From NCBI RefSeq assembly GCF_003940805.1, contig NZ_CP034328.1:2542001-2606000 (forward strand): DNA of 64,000 nt, written 5' to 3'. Both the position numbers and the translations under genes were made by a program. Origin of the DNA: Tabrizicola piscis. GTDB taxonomy: Bacteria; Pseudomonadota; Alphaproteobacteria; Rhodobacterales; Rhodobacteraceae. The notes under the pieces are model-generated. The model saw nothing but the letters and a program-made list of their open reading frames with translations, was not told the DNA's origin and did not search any database. Every line of letters begins with the position of its first letter. Within the stretch, counting starts at the first letter, position 1. Below, piece by piece: positions 8,574-16,741 of this stretch.

Positions 8574-9590
8574 ATGAACGGGTTGGGCGGGCTGAACAAA
8601 TCGGACAATGGCGTCGTCATCGGCCTTGTGCAGCTGCAACTGCCTGTCACCGTTACCCCAGCCGACCTTGCCCGCCAGACCGCGCGCGTGGTGGAACTGG
8701 TCGCCAAGGCGCGACGGAACATGGCGACGATGGATCTGGTCGTGTTCCCCGAATACATGCTGCACGGCCTGTCAATGGACACCAACCCCGCCATCATGTG
8801 CCGGATGGACGGACCCGAGGTCGCCGCGCTGAAGCAAGCCTGCATCGACAACGCGATCTGGGGCTGCTTTTCGATCATGGAGCATAACCCCGGCGGTAAC
8901 CCCTACAACACTGGCCTCATCATCGACGACAAGGGCGAGGTGCAGCTTTACTATCGCAAGATGCATCCTTGGGTGCCGGTTGAACCGTGGGAGCCGGGCA
9001 ATACTGGCATTCCCATCTGCACCGGGCCGAAGGGTGCCAAGATCGGCCTTATCATTTGCCATGACGGCATGTTCCCAGAGATGGCGCACGAAGCCGCCTA
9101 CAAGGGCGCCGAAATCATGATCCGCACCGCAGGCTACACCGCGCCGATCCGGCAAAGCTGGCGGTTTACCAACCAGTCCAACAGCTTTTGCAACCTGATG
9201 GTCACGGCCAATGTCTGCATGTGCGGTTCGGACGGCACCTTCGACAGCATGGGCGAAGGCATGATCGTCAACTTTGACGGCAGCGTCATCGCCCACGGCA
9301 CCAGCGGTCGGGTGGACGAAATCATCACCGCCGAGGTTCGCCCCGACCTTGTGCGTGAGGCGCGGGCTGGTTGGGGGGTGGAAAACAACCCCTACCAGTT
9401 CGGCCATCGCGGCTATGTTGCGGTCAAGGGCGGGGCGCAGGATTGCCCCTATACCTACATGACCGACCTTGCCGCAGGCGCTTACCGGCTGCCATGGGAG
9501 GATACCGTCCGTGTCACCGACGGCACGAGCTGTGGCTTCCCCGCGCCCACTCGCCTTTTCGGTGAAACCACACAGGAGGCCGCCGAATGA
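8574..9590 (+). CDS. Formamidase-like amidase of the nitrilase superfamily
   Basis: This 338-residue cytosolic amidohydrolase has the nitrilase-superfamily Glu-Lys-Cys triad: E60 (VVFPEYML), K129 ([14 protein letters not shown]) and C162 ([12 protein letters not shown]). The [15 protein letters not shown] segment and overall length resemble AmiF formamidase (formamide to formate and ammonia). The substrate could instead be another short amide or a carbamoyl compound produced in this pathway. It sits between the permeases and the biuret hydrolase gene, whose start overlaps its stop (ATGA). The superfamily is certain and the substrate tentative. Confidence 0.8.
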   Translation: MNGLGGLNKSDNGVVIGLVQLQLPVTVTPADLARQTARVVELVAKARRNMATMDLVVFPEYMLHGLSMDTNPAIMCRMDGPEVAALKQACIDNAIWGCFSIMEHNPGGNPYNTGLIIDDKGEVQLYYRKMHPWVPVEPWEPGNTGIPICTGPKGAKIGLIICHDGMFPEMAHEAAYKGAEIMIRTAGYTAPIRQSWRFTNQSNSFCNLMVTANVCMCGSDGTFDSMGEGMIVNFDGSVIAHGTSGRVDEIITAEVRPDLVREARAGWGVENNPYQFGHRGYVAVKGGAQDCPYTYMTDLAAGAYRLPWEDTVRVTDGTSCGFPAPTRLFGETTQEAAE

Positions 9591-10264
9591 CCACCATTGC
9601 CAGCCAACCCTACGCCTGGCCCTGGAACGGCGACCTGCGGCCCGACAACACCGCGCTGATCATCATCGACATGCAGACCGATTTCTGCGGCCCCGGCGGT
9701 TATGTCGATGCGATGGGCTATGACCTGTCGCTGACTCGCGCGCCGATCGAACCCATCAAGGCAGTCCTTTCGGCGATGCGTGCCAAGGGCTACACCATCA
9801 TCCATACTCGCGAAGGCCACCGGCCCGACCTCTCTGATCTGCCGGCGAACAAGCGCTGGCGGTCGCAACAGATTGGCGCGGGGATCGGTGACCCAGGCCC
9901 TTGCGGCAAGATCCTGATCCGCGGCGAAGCCGGGTGGGACATCATCCCCGACCTGTATCCTGCGCCGGGAGAGATCATCATCGACAAGCCCGGCAAGGGG
10001 TCTTTCTGTGCCACCGATCTGGAAATGATCCTGCGCACCAAGGGCATTGCGAACATCATCCTGACCGGGATCACCACGGACGTTTGCGTCCACACGACGA
10101 TGCGTGAGGCGAACGACCGGGGCTTCGAATGCGTGATCCTGTCCGACTGCTGCGGGGCGACCGACAAGGGTAACCATGATGCTGCGCTCAAGATGGTCCT
10201 GATGCAGGGCGGCGTGTTCGGCGCAGTCTCGGACAGCGCGTCGCTGATTGCGGCATTGCCATGA
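9587..10264 (+). CDS. biuH: Biuret hydrolase (isochorismatase-like cysteine hydrolase)
   Basis: It probably hydrolyses biuret to allophanate and ammonia, feeding AtzF. The 225-residue protein has the cysteine-hydrolase triad D28 ([10 protein letters not shown]), K134 ([10 protein letters not shown]) and C167 ([12 protein letters not shown]). The spacing equals the D36-K142-C175 triad I recall for the characterised Rhizobium leguminosarum BiuH, shifted by a constant 8 residues. Surrounding blocks ([34 protein letters not shown]) also look BiuH-like. It overlaps the amidase and ATPase genes by 4 nt on each side (ATGA), so it is embedded in the transport operon. The assignment rests on recalled similarity plus context. 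Confidence 0.85.
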   Translation: MTTIASQPYAWPWNGDLRPDNTALIIIDMQTDFCGPGGYVDAMGYDLSLTRAPIEPIKAVLSAMRAKGYTIIHTREGHRPDLSDLPANKRWRSQQIGAGIGDPGPCGKILIRGEAGWDIIPDLYPAPGEIIIDKPGKGSFCATDLEMILRTKGIANIILTGITTDVCVHTTMREANDRGFECVILSDCCGATDKGNHDAALKMVLMQGGVFGAVSDSASLIAALP

Positions 10265-11793
10265 GCAGGCCAGCAAGAACCCCGCACGGCGCCTTCAGCG
10301 TCGAGGCGATCAACATGACCATGCGCTTTGGCGATTTTACCGCGCTGGATGACGTGTCAATCAAGATCGAGGCTGGCAGCTTCCATGCCCTTCTGGGCGA
10401 AAATGGCGCGGGCAAATCCACCATCGTCAAGGCGATCATGGGGTTTTATCGCGCAACCGCTGGCACCGTGCTTGTCGCGGGCCGCGAGGTCGAGATGACG
10501 GACCCGAAAGTGGCGCAGGGTCTGGGTCTTGGCATGGTCTACCAGCACTTCACGCTGGTCCCCTCCCTGACGGCTGCGGAAAATCTGGTGATCAGCCGCG
10601 CTGACACGCCTGCGGTGATCAACTGGAAGGCCGAAGGCGCCGCGATTGAGGCCTTCATGGCGCGGATGCCCTTTTCCGTGCCGCTGGACCAACCCGTCAA
10701 CCGTCTTGCCGCCGGAGAGAAGCAGAAACTTGAGATCCTCAAGCAGCTTTACCTTGGCCACCGCTTCCTGATCCTGGACGAGCCGACATCGGTTCTTACC
10801 CCGGCCGAAGCCGACGAAGTGCTGGGCCACGTCCGCGCGCTGACCCAGGCGGGCGAGGTGACGGTTCTGATGATCACCCACAAGTTCCGCGAGGTCACCG
10901 CCTTCGCCGATGAACTGACCGTCCTGCGTCGCGGCAAACGGGTTGGCGGCGGCAAGGTGTCCGACCTTACGCCGGCCGACATGGCCAGCATGATGATGGG
11001 CGAGGCTCCGAAACCCTCAAACCGTCAGCGCACGGTCACGGCAGGCAAGGTGGTTCTGCAGATCGACGGCGTCCGGGCGTTGGACCGTTCCGGCCTGAAA
11101 ACCATCGCAATCGATGGTGTGTCCTTGCGGGCGGGCGAAATTCTGGGGGTCGCCGGGGTGTCCGGCAACGGCCAGATGGAGCTGATGGAAATCCTGACCG
11201 GCCAGCGCCAATTGAGCAGCGGCAAGATCATCCTGAATGGCACGACCTACACCGCCACGCGCACCGAAGCCAAACAGCACAAGGTCCGCTATCTGCCCGA
11301 AGAACCCTTGCGCAACGCCTGCGCCCCGCGGATGAGCGTGGCGGAAAACCTTGCCTTCCGCAGCTTTGACGAAACCGACTTGGCCAAACCGGCCTTCTGG
11401 AAAAGCAACTCGGCGATTGCCCGCAATGCCGCCGCGCTGATTGCCGCCTTCAACGTCAAGACCTCCAGCCTCGCCGCCCGGATTTCCTCGCTGTCGGGCG
11501 GCAACGTGCAGCGCGCGGTTCTGGCGCGTGAACTGACCGGGGATGTCGAGGTGCTGATCGTGTCCAACCCCTGTTTCGGTCTGGATTTCGCCGCCGTATC
11601 CGCCATCCGCGACCGTCTGGTCGAGGCACGGAACCGCGGTGTCGCCATCTTGCTGATCAGCGAGGATCTGGACGAGATCATGGAGCTTTCCGATCGGATC
11701 ATCGTGATGTCTGAAGGCCAGATCGCCTTTGAGACCCCCATCGCGACCGCGAATGTCGCCGAGATTGGCCACCATATGGCGGGACATGCCTGA
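10261..11793 (+). CDS. ABC transporter ATP-binding protein with two ABC domains
   Basis: This 510-residue energising subunit is a tandem ABC protein, as in ribose and BMP-type importers. The first domain has Walker [10 protein letters not shown] (46-54), signature [12 protein letters not shown] and Walker [14 protein letters not shown]. The second domain has a degenerate Walker A ([12 protein letters not shown]), signature [15 protein letters not shown] and [12 protein letters not shown] in place of a normal Walker B. This asymmetry is usual for the family, with the first site doing most of the hydrolysis. It overlaps the flanking cysteine-hydrolase genes. Confidence 0.93.
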   Translation: MSRPARTPHGAFSVEAINMTMRFGDFTALDDVSIKIEAGSFHALLGENGAGKSTIVKAIMGFYRATAGTVLVAGREVEMTDPKVAQGLGLGMVYQHFTLVPSLTAAENLVISRADTPAVINWKAEGAAIEAFMARMPFSVPLDQPVNRLAAGEKQKLEILKQLYLGHRFLILDEPTSVLTPAEADEVLGHVRALTQAGEVTVLMITHKFREVTAFADELTVLRRGKRVGGGKVSDLTPADMASMMMGEAPKPSNRQRTVTAGKVVLQIDGVRALDRSGLKTIAIDGVSLRAGEILGVAGVSGNGQMELMEILTGQRQLSSGKIILNGTTYTATRTEAKQHKVRYLPEEPLRNACAPRMSVAENLAFRSFDETDLAKPAFWKSNSAIARNAAALIAAFNVKTSSLAARISSLSGGNVQRAVLARELTGDVEVLIVSNPCFGLDFAAVSAIRDRLVEARNRGVAILLISEDLDEIMELSDRIIVMSEGQIAFETPIATANVAEIGHHMAGHA

Positions 11794-12458
11794 TGCCAGT
11801 TATCCACGCCCGGCCCTTCGATTTCACCTTTGAACGCGCGACCATCGGCCTTGTCGTGATCGACATGCAACGCGATTTCATCGAACCGGGCGGCTTTGGT
11901 GCCTCGCTTGGCAATGATGTCAGCCTGCTGCAGGCCATCATCCCCACGACGCGCCGCCTGATCCAAGGATTTCGGGACGCGGGCTTGCCGGTGATCCACA
12001 CTCGCGAATGTCACCGGCCTGACCTGTCAGACCTTCCGCCCGCCAAACGCGACCGGGGTAGCCCCAGCATGCGGATCGGGGATCCGGGGCCGATGGGCCG
12101 CATCCTGATTGCGGGTGAGCCGGGGGCGGACATCATTCCCGAGCTGGCACCCCTGCCCGGCGAATATGTCATCGACAAACCCGGTAAAGGTGCGTTCTAC
12201 GGCACTGATTTCGGGGGCCATTTGCAACGGCTGGCCCTGCGCCAGCTGGTCTTTGCCGGGGTCACCACCGAAGTCTGCGTCCAGACCACCATGCGCGAAG
12301 CCAATGATCGCGGCTATGACGGGTTGCTGGCGACCGACGCCACCGAAAGCTATTTCCCCGCCTTCCGCGACGCCGCGATCGAGATGATCGTGGCCCAAGG
12401 CGGCATCGTCGGCTGGGCTGCCCCCACCGATGCCATTCTGGAGGCCCTGAATGCCTGA
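11793..12458 (+). CDS. Second cysteine hydrolase, candidate triuret hydrolase
   Basis: This 221-residue isochorismatase-like hydrolase is paralogous to the BiuH-like protein in the same operon. The triad is intact: D24 ([10 protein letters not shown]), K129 ([10 protein letters not shown]) and C162 ([12 protein letters not shown]). The shared [28 protein letters not shown] and [10 protein letters not shown] blocks mark a close relative acting on a similar ureide. A described pathway uses a BiuH paralogue, TrtA, to convert triuret to biuret. Co-occurrence with biuH and atzF makes that the leading guess; carbamoylated amides or oxamate-like compounds are alternatives. Its start overlaps the ATPase stop by one base (TGATG). 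Confidence 0.7.
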   Translation: MPVIHARPFDFTFERATIGLVVIDMQRDFIEPGGFGASLGNDVSLLQAIIPTTRRLIQGFRDAGLPVIHTRECHRPDLSDLPPAKRDRGSPSMRIGDPGPMGRILIAGEPGADIIPELAPLPGEYVIDKPGKGAFYGTDFGGHLQRLALRQLVFAGVTTEVCVQTTMREANDRGYDGLLATDATESYFPAFRDAAIEMIVAQGGIVGWAAPTDAILEALNA

Positions 12459-12783
12459 CCCCAAATCCATAGCCAGCCTTCTGCCGCATGGCTGGGATCA
12501 GATGCCGTTCGAACACTTTCGGGAAGGTGTCGAGATTTGCCGCCTTTGGCAGGGCAGTCCGGACGTCGCATTGCTGCGCTATGCTCCGGGCGCCACGGTC
12601 CCGCGCCATCGCCACGGGGGGTTGGAAACCATACTGGTCCTCTCCGGCACGCAAAGCGACGATGCGGGCGACTATGAAAAGGGCACCATCGTTTTCAACC
12701 CCGCAGGGTCTGAACACCGGGTCTGGTCAGACCGCGGCTGCGTGGTTCTGATCCAGTGGGAGCGGCCGGTAGAGTTTGTCTGA
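12451..12783 (+). CDS. Cupin-domain protein (ChrR-like)
   Basis: This 110-residue single-domain cupin has motif 1 visible as [20 protein letters not shown] (two metal-binding histidines and a glutamate) and motif 2 around [10 protein letters not shown]. This matches the ChrR-like cupin family, often zinc-binding and without a uniform enzymatic role. It overlaps the end of the second cysteine hydrolase by 8 nt and is the last gene of the operon. It could be an accessory isomerase or hydrolase or a sensor; nothing in the sequence decides. Confidence 0.8.
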   Translation: MPDPKSIASLLPHGWDQMPFEHFREGVEICRLWQGSPDVALLRYAPGATVPRHRHGGLETILVLSGTQSDDAGDYEKGTIVFNPAGSEHRVWSDRGCVVLIQWERPVEFV

Positions 12784-12923
12784 CCGAAGCGGGCGCCTCG
12801 CCTGAGCTTGCCAGTTGTTCCCGCCATCCTTGCATCGGGCAAGAGAGTTCCCCTGCGGCAAAATCCGTCGATCTTGGGCCGTAAAGCGTGTAGGGTAGGC
12901 TTATTGATTCAGGAATATTTGCC

Positions 12924-13379
12924 ATGATCACCGATAAAGGAACGCTGGAGGCCAGGGGCTCTGTTGGCCAGATGGGGGACGGTGTCGTGATCGGCATGGT
13001 CCTTGGGTTTCAGGATGCCGTGCCACTGGTCGTCTTTCCGGGCAATGCGCAGGACACGGCGATTCCTGCTCGCAGCCTTGCGCGGCTCGACTCTGGCGAT
13101 CTTGGGGCTGAAGTGGCACTGCTGTTTGAAGATGGTGACTGCGCCCGCCCGCTGATCGTGGGCAAGCTGGTGGAACCCCAGCGCCCCGCCGCCGGTTCAG
13201 TGGTTGTCGCGGATGGCCAGATGCTGCGGCTGGTAGCGAAGGAACGGATCGAGTTGCGGGTCGGCAAGGCCAGCCTGATCCTTGAGGCTGACGGCCACAT
13301 CACCCTGCGCGGCACCGACCTTGTCAGCCACGCCTCGCGGTCCAACCGGATCCGGGGCGGCTCGGTCAACCTGAACTGA
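12924..13379 (+). CDS. DUF6484-like T6SS-associated protein
   Basis: This 151-residue acidic, beta-rich protein contains the block ARPLIVGKLVEPQRP and a C-terminal run LRLVAKERIELRVGKASLIL, EADGHITLRGTDLV. The run reads like a short beta-helix of the kind seen at VgrG tips. I take it for a DUF6484-type protein, found beside VgrG and DUF2169 genes. The 140-nt gap before it separates the metabolic operon from the secretion cluster, and it runs convergently towards the effector arm. A role in spike or effector handling is inferred. Confidence 0.65.
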   Translation: MITDKGTLEARGSVGQMGDGVVIGMVLGFQDAVPLVVFPGNAQDTAIPARSLARLDSGDLGAEVALLFEDGDCARPLIVGKLVEPQRPAAGSVVVADGQMLRLVAKERIELRVGKASLILEADGHITLRGTDLVSHASRSNRIRGGSVNLN

Positions 13380-13382
13380 CCT

Positions 13383-13730
13383 GTGTCCGCTCCGGTCCTG
13401 CCCCACATCCTGCGCCAGCACGCCGAGCAGGCGGCCTTCCTCTGGACGGTCTACGACCGCGCGCGCCTGTTCCCGGATGAAAACCCTGAGATGGACGAGC
13501 TACGCATCAGCCGCCTGCTGGAACGGTTGGAGGCGCATCTGGACGGCCTGCGGATCGCGGGTGCGGAAGGGGTGAAGCTGGCAGAAGAGCGGTTTGCGGA
13601 ATACCCGGAGGCAGGCGAGTTGTTCGTCATCCGCATGCTGCAGCCGGGGGCCGAGGGCATGCGAGTGGCGGGGTTGGACCTCGGCAAGGTGCGGGAGTAT
13701 CTGGGGGAGAGGTTGGGGGGCACCCGATAG
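13383..13730 (+). CDS. N-terminal fragment of a TIGR02270-like T6SS-associated protein
   Basis: This 115-residue protein starts at GTG 13383, 3 nt after the preceding gene. The sequence VLPHILRQHAEQAAFLWTVY, RLLERLEAHLDGLRIAGAEG and AEYPEAGELFVIRML matches, from memory, the first quarter of TIGR02270 proteins. Those are T6SS-neighbourhood proteins with HEAT-like repeats, usually around 400 residues. Here the frame stops soon afterwards and the following sequence is the opposite-strand neighbour, so the C-terminal repeat region is missing. It is either a truncated remnant or a short stand-alone form. Confidence 0.6.
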   Translation: MSAPVLPHILRQHAEQAAFLWTVYDRARLFPDENPEMDELRISRLLERLEAHLDGLRIAGAEGVKLAEERFAEYPEAGELFVIRMLQPGAEGMRVAGLDLGKVREYLGERLGGTR

Positions 13731-13735
13731 GTGGT

Positions 13736-14680
13736 TCAGCCCCCGAACTGGGCCATGTCCAGACGGCTTAGAAAGATGTTGCCATCATAGCCAAGCTCGA
13801 AACCCGACCAATTCTCTCCATCGAAAACGAACACCTCTTTCCAACCGGCTATGACCAACAGGTCTTCCGAGCTGTGCATCCTGAATCCTTGACCGATCGC
13901 GCGGAAAGGTTCGATCCGGTCGCCCCGTTGGATGGACAGGCCAAAATTGGCATCGCTCCAATAGCGCTGGCCCTTGAACTCGGCGATACCCATGAAGCTG
14001 TGCCCCTCGTTCACAAGCGGGATCAGTTCCATGTCGCGGATTTCGTAGCACTGACCTTCGAAACCGGCGAGGTAGATGCTGTTGTCTGCGCCGATGTAGA
14101 TGTCGTTGAAATTGGCTTGAACGGGAAGCTCAAGCGCTATCCACTGGCGCCCGTCAAGCCTAAGAAGCTCCCCTCGGCTGCCGCAGGCGTGGATAGTGTC
14201 GACAGATCGGCCGTGAACCGACTTGATGTAGCTCTCTTGATAAGGCGCAAGCGCCATCCATTCGGCGGATTCGCGCATGTAGGCGATACCACGATTGCCG
14301 AAGACGTAATGGTGGCGGTCATCCAGGGACCAGATGCGACGCAGCATACTGGGCTTCAGGATGGTCTGGCGGTCGCCCTCGGGCTGAAGCTCATGAATGA
14401 TGCCGCCAAGTTCCAGCACAAGGTGGCGATCCGGTGCGACGCTGGAATGCGATTTGATCGAATCCTCGATGCGCAGGCGGATCTCGAAGGTCAGCGACGC
14501 GCCGAACCGCACGTCCAGCAGGAACGAGCGGGCAAATTCGCTGCGGTCATTACTCAACTCGAAGCTGGCGCTGAAGTGGTCTCCGCCAAGGTGAAAGGCC
14601 TCGATGGTTTCGATGTCGACATCTTCGGGCGCAAGGGCGTCAATCGGCCAGCCGCCGGGAGGAGTGGCTTTGGTGACCAT
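13736..14680 (-). CDS. Hypothetical protein, probable immunity partner of the PAAR-like toxin
   Basis: This 314-residue protein lacks a signal peptide or membrane segment. From about residue 110 it shows repeated short beta units with WALAP, GRQWIALELP, GQRYWSDANF and GENWSGFELG, suggesting a beta-propeller. The N-terminal 100 residues are a separate beta-rich part. It begins 4 nt after the stop of the DUF4150 toxin gene on the same strand, the classic position of an immunity gene. The coding style looks less GC-biased than its neighbours. Function is inferred only from position and fold impression. Confidence 0.6.
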   Translation of the reverse strand: MVTKATPPGGWPIDALAPEDVDIETIEAFHLGGDHFSASFELSNDRSEFARSFLLDVRFGASLTFEIRLRIEDSIKSHSSVAPDRHLVLELGGIIHELQPEGDRQTILKPSMLRRIWSLDDRHHYVFGNRGIAYMRESAEWMALAPYQESYIKSVHGRSVDTIHACGSRGELLRLDGRQWIALELPVQANFNDIYIGADNSIYLAGFEGQCYEIRDMELIPLVNEGHSFMGIAEFKGQRYWSDANFGLSIQRGDRIEPFRAIGQGFRMHSSEDLLVIAGWKEVFVFDGENWSGFELGYDGNIFLSRLDMAQFGG

Positions 14681-14684
14681 CGGG

Positions 14685-15695
14685 CTATGTCCTTATCTTG
14701 ACGGTCTTGATTTCATCGACTGTCGGTTGCCGCATCTTTCCTGTCTGGGCATCTTTCACAGGTTGGGCCGACGCGGCCAGATAGGAAAGAATGATCAGCG
14801 TAAGGCAATCGAGTGCATCCTTCTTGGTCTTGTCGTCCTTGCCCTGCAGCGCCTCGTGATGTTCGCCCACAGCCTCCATGGTCTTTTCGCAAGCCTTACC
14901 AACGGTCGGCTGCGGGTTTTCGTTGTCGGCCAGGAATTCCCGCATGTCTGCCGTCTTTTCGTAATGCGGCGTGTTCTTCTTCGAACCTTCGCCGCGCTTG
15001 CCGAACCCGTCGGCCTCCTTGTGCCGCGAGGTCATGCAGACGCACGGGGCCTGGTCAACGTCATATTTGGGGAAATTCTTGTAGTTCGGGCCGCCGCGCG
15101 CCTTTTGCAGCATCTGGTTCTCAAAGAAATGCTCGGATTCCTTGACCGGCTTCTTGCCTGCCGCCTTTTCTTCAGCTGTCGTGCAATCGCTTTTGGCATG
15201 CGTGTGCACCGGCATCCCGATCTTTTCCAGCAATGCGGCACAGTCGAAAACGTCAGTGCCAGGTTTGCAAATCTCCGGCCACGGCCCGGTATTTCCAATT
15301 GGCGACGCATGGTTGTGCGTCGCCAGATCACTGAACCGTATCACCGGCTCGCCTTCAAACTTCACGTCTGTAGACCAGCTGTTAAAGTACTTCTTGCCGG
15401 TGTTCTTCGAGGTGATGATACCCTTTTTTGCCGCGCACCCGGCCTCGGTGCCGGAAGTCTTCTTTTCGTCCGACTTGTTCTTGATGTTCACGATCTCGCC
15501 GGAAATCAGCACCGTTGCCGTGCCGCTTTCCGTATCCGACGCCATCCCGAAGCTGGGATAGGGGATCGGCACGCCCGGTGGGGTTGCCGGGTTTTCGGGC
15601 GGGGTGAAGCACACGTCGGGCATGGCGGCGATGGTTTGTGCCTGCACGGCCTTGCCTGAAATCTCCAACCCGTTGGCGAAGACATTGCCGCCCAT
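14685..15695 (-). CDS. T6SS effector: DUF4150 (PAAR-like) domain with C-terminal toxin
   Basis: The 336-residue protein opens with a DUF4150 PAAR-like domain (MGGNVFANGLEISGKAVQ, CFTPPENPATPPGVPIPYP, ATHNHASPIGN), which caps the VgrG spike. The C-terminal half (about 175-336) is hydrophilic and Lys/His/Cys-rich. Blocks SEHFFENQM, YDVDQAPCVCM, SRHKEAD and NTPHYEK recall His-metal nucleases of the GHH/HNH type in polymorphic toxins, a tentative reading. ATG 15695 is chosen because its TGATG overlap with the upstream stop suggests coupling; the longer frame upstream only shadows that gene. The following gene is the likely immunity gene and the DUF2169 gene the likely adaptor. Confidence 0.78.
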   Translation of the reverse strand: MGGNVFANGLEISGKAVQAQTIAAMPDVCFTPPENPATPPGVPIPYPSFGMASDTESGTATVLISGEIVNIKNKSDEKKTSGTEAGCAAKKGIITSKNTGKKYFNSWSTDVKFEGEPVIRFSDLATHNHASPIGNTGPWPEICKPGTDVFDCAALLEKIGMPVHTHAKSDCTTAEEKAAGKKPVKESEHFFENQMLQKARGGPNYKNFPKYDVDQAPCVCMTSRHKEADGFGKRGEGSKKNTPHYEKTADMREFLADNENPQPTVGKACEKTMEAVGEHHEALQGKDDKTKKDALDCLTLIILSYLAASAQPVKDAQTGKMRQPTVDEIKTVKIRT

Positions 15696-16741
15696 CACGC
15701 GGCCCTCCGCGCGGCGTGGAAGACGGCTGCCCCACAGGCGCCGTCGTCGCCGGAGCCTTCCATCAGCGCGGGGCTGCCGGGGGCGTAGCCGCGTGCCTCG
15801 GCGGTCATCAGTTGGGCCAGCATCACCGGCACTACGGCGGCACCGATGTTGCCAAGGTTCTCGGCCGGGCTCCACAGGTCCTGAAACGGGGTGCGGCCGC
15901 GTTCAAGGCGCAGGCTGGCAAGCGTGGCCTGCTTGAAGAAGAACTGCTCTCCGATCAGGTCGGAAATGCGATATTCGACATGCGCCAGATCGACATGCGC
16001 TTCGTCCATCGCAATCTGGTAGGCCCGCGTCATCCCATCCCCGCGAAGCGGCAGATCCAGACCATCCTCACCAGCGGCGTTGTAGATATGCGCAACCTCT
16101 CGGGCCAGGCCGAGCCCGGTTAGACGCAGAGGCCCCGGGGTGGCGGTGCACAGAATGGCAGCGGCCGCTTCGCCGGGAACGAACCCGTTGGCGTTGCCGG
16201 GGCCAAGCAGGCGGTTCTGGCCAAGGTAGTAGGCCACGGATTGCGCGGTCAGATAGCTGTCGAGGCCAAGGATGATGACCGGGTCTTCCCCGGCGGCAAC
16301 AAGGCGGCGGGCGCGGTCCAGCGCCACGAACCCCGACGGGCGACCATGCGCGATGATCTGCAGCCGGGGGGCGGGGATCTGCAGGATCTCGGCCAGCAAA
16401 CCGGCCAGAACGGCGGGGTCTGGAACCGGGCGGCCGGGGCGGCCCTCTTCGGCGAGGCACAGAAGGATCGGCACGCCTGCCATCCCGGATGCCAATCCCT
16501 CGGGCTTCTGGCGGTGCAGGTCCGCCAAGGCGCCCGCCGCCAGATGCGCCATCCGCTTGACGCCGATCCAGTTGCGCGGCAACGGCACCGCCCCGCCGAT
16601 CAGCCATTCCCCGTCCGGCCCCATGAAGCGCGTCTCGGCAAATCCGTCCAGCCGCCCGCGCATCGCGGCACAGGATGAGGCCGCGTCAAGGCCCACGCAG
16701 GTGACCATGCCGGCAGCCTGAATATGGAGTGGGAAAGTCAT
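15695..16741 (-). CDS. Beta-ketoacyl-synthase/thiolase-like protein of the T6SS effector arm
   Basis: This 348-residue protein has a thiolase-fold outline: GMVTCVGLDAASSCAAMRG at the N-terminus, DPVIILGLDSYLT mid-protein, NGFVPGEAAAAILC and a C-terminal NLGNIGAAVVPVML. The usual nucleophilic Cys context of active ketosynthases is not apparent: ILGLDSYLT occupies its place. It may therefore be a non-catalytic relative. Genes of this type sit between DUF2169 and PAAR-like toxin genes in several T6SS loci (I recall the Pseudomonas aeruginosa tse7 region). Its overlaps with both neighbours point to a role in preparing or loading the effector. Confidence 0.75.
   Translation of the reverse strand: MTFPLHIQAAGMVTCVGLDAASSCAAMRGRLDGFAETRFMGPDGEWLIGGAVPLPRNWIGVKRMAHLAAGALADLHRQKPEGLASGMAGVPILLCLAEEGRPGRPVPDPAVLAGLLAEILQIPAPRLQIIAHGRPSGFVALDRARRLVAAGEDPVIILGLDSYLTAQSVAYYLGQNRLLGPGNANGFVPGEAAAAILCTATPGPLRLTGLGLAREVAHIYNAAGEDGLDLPLRGDGMTRAYQIAMDEAHVDLAHVEYRISDLIGEQFFFKQATLASLRLERGRTPFQDLWSPAENLGNIGAAVVPVMLAQLMTAEARGYAPGSPALMEGSGDDGACGAAVFHAARRAA

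Noticed and set aside
12784..12923. Terminator between the metabolic operon and the T6SS cluster
   Set aside because: Only very short GC stems without a T-run are found here, so no terminator call was made.
14685..15875. Longer toxin frame with 60 extra N-terminal residues
   Set aside because: The extension is an Arg-rich shadow of the overlapping ketosynthase-like gene. ATG 15695 gives the DUF4150 N-terminus and a TGATG overlap.
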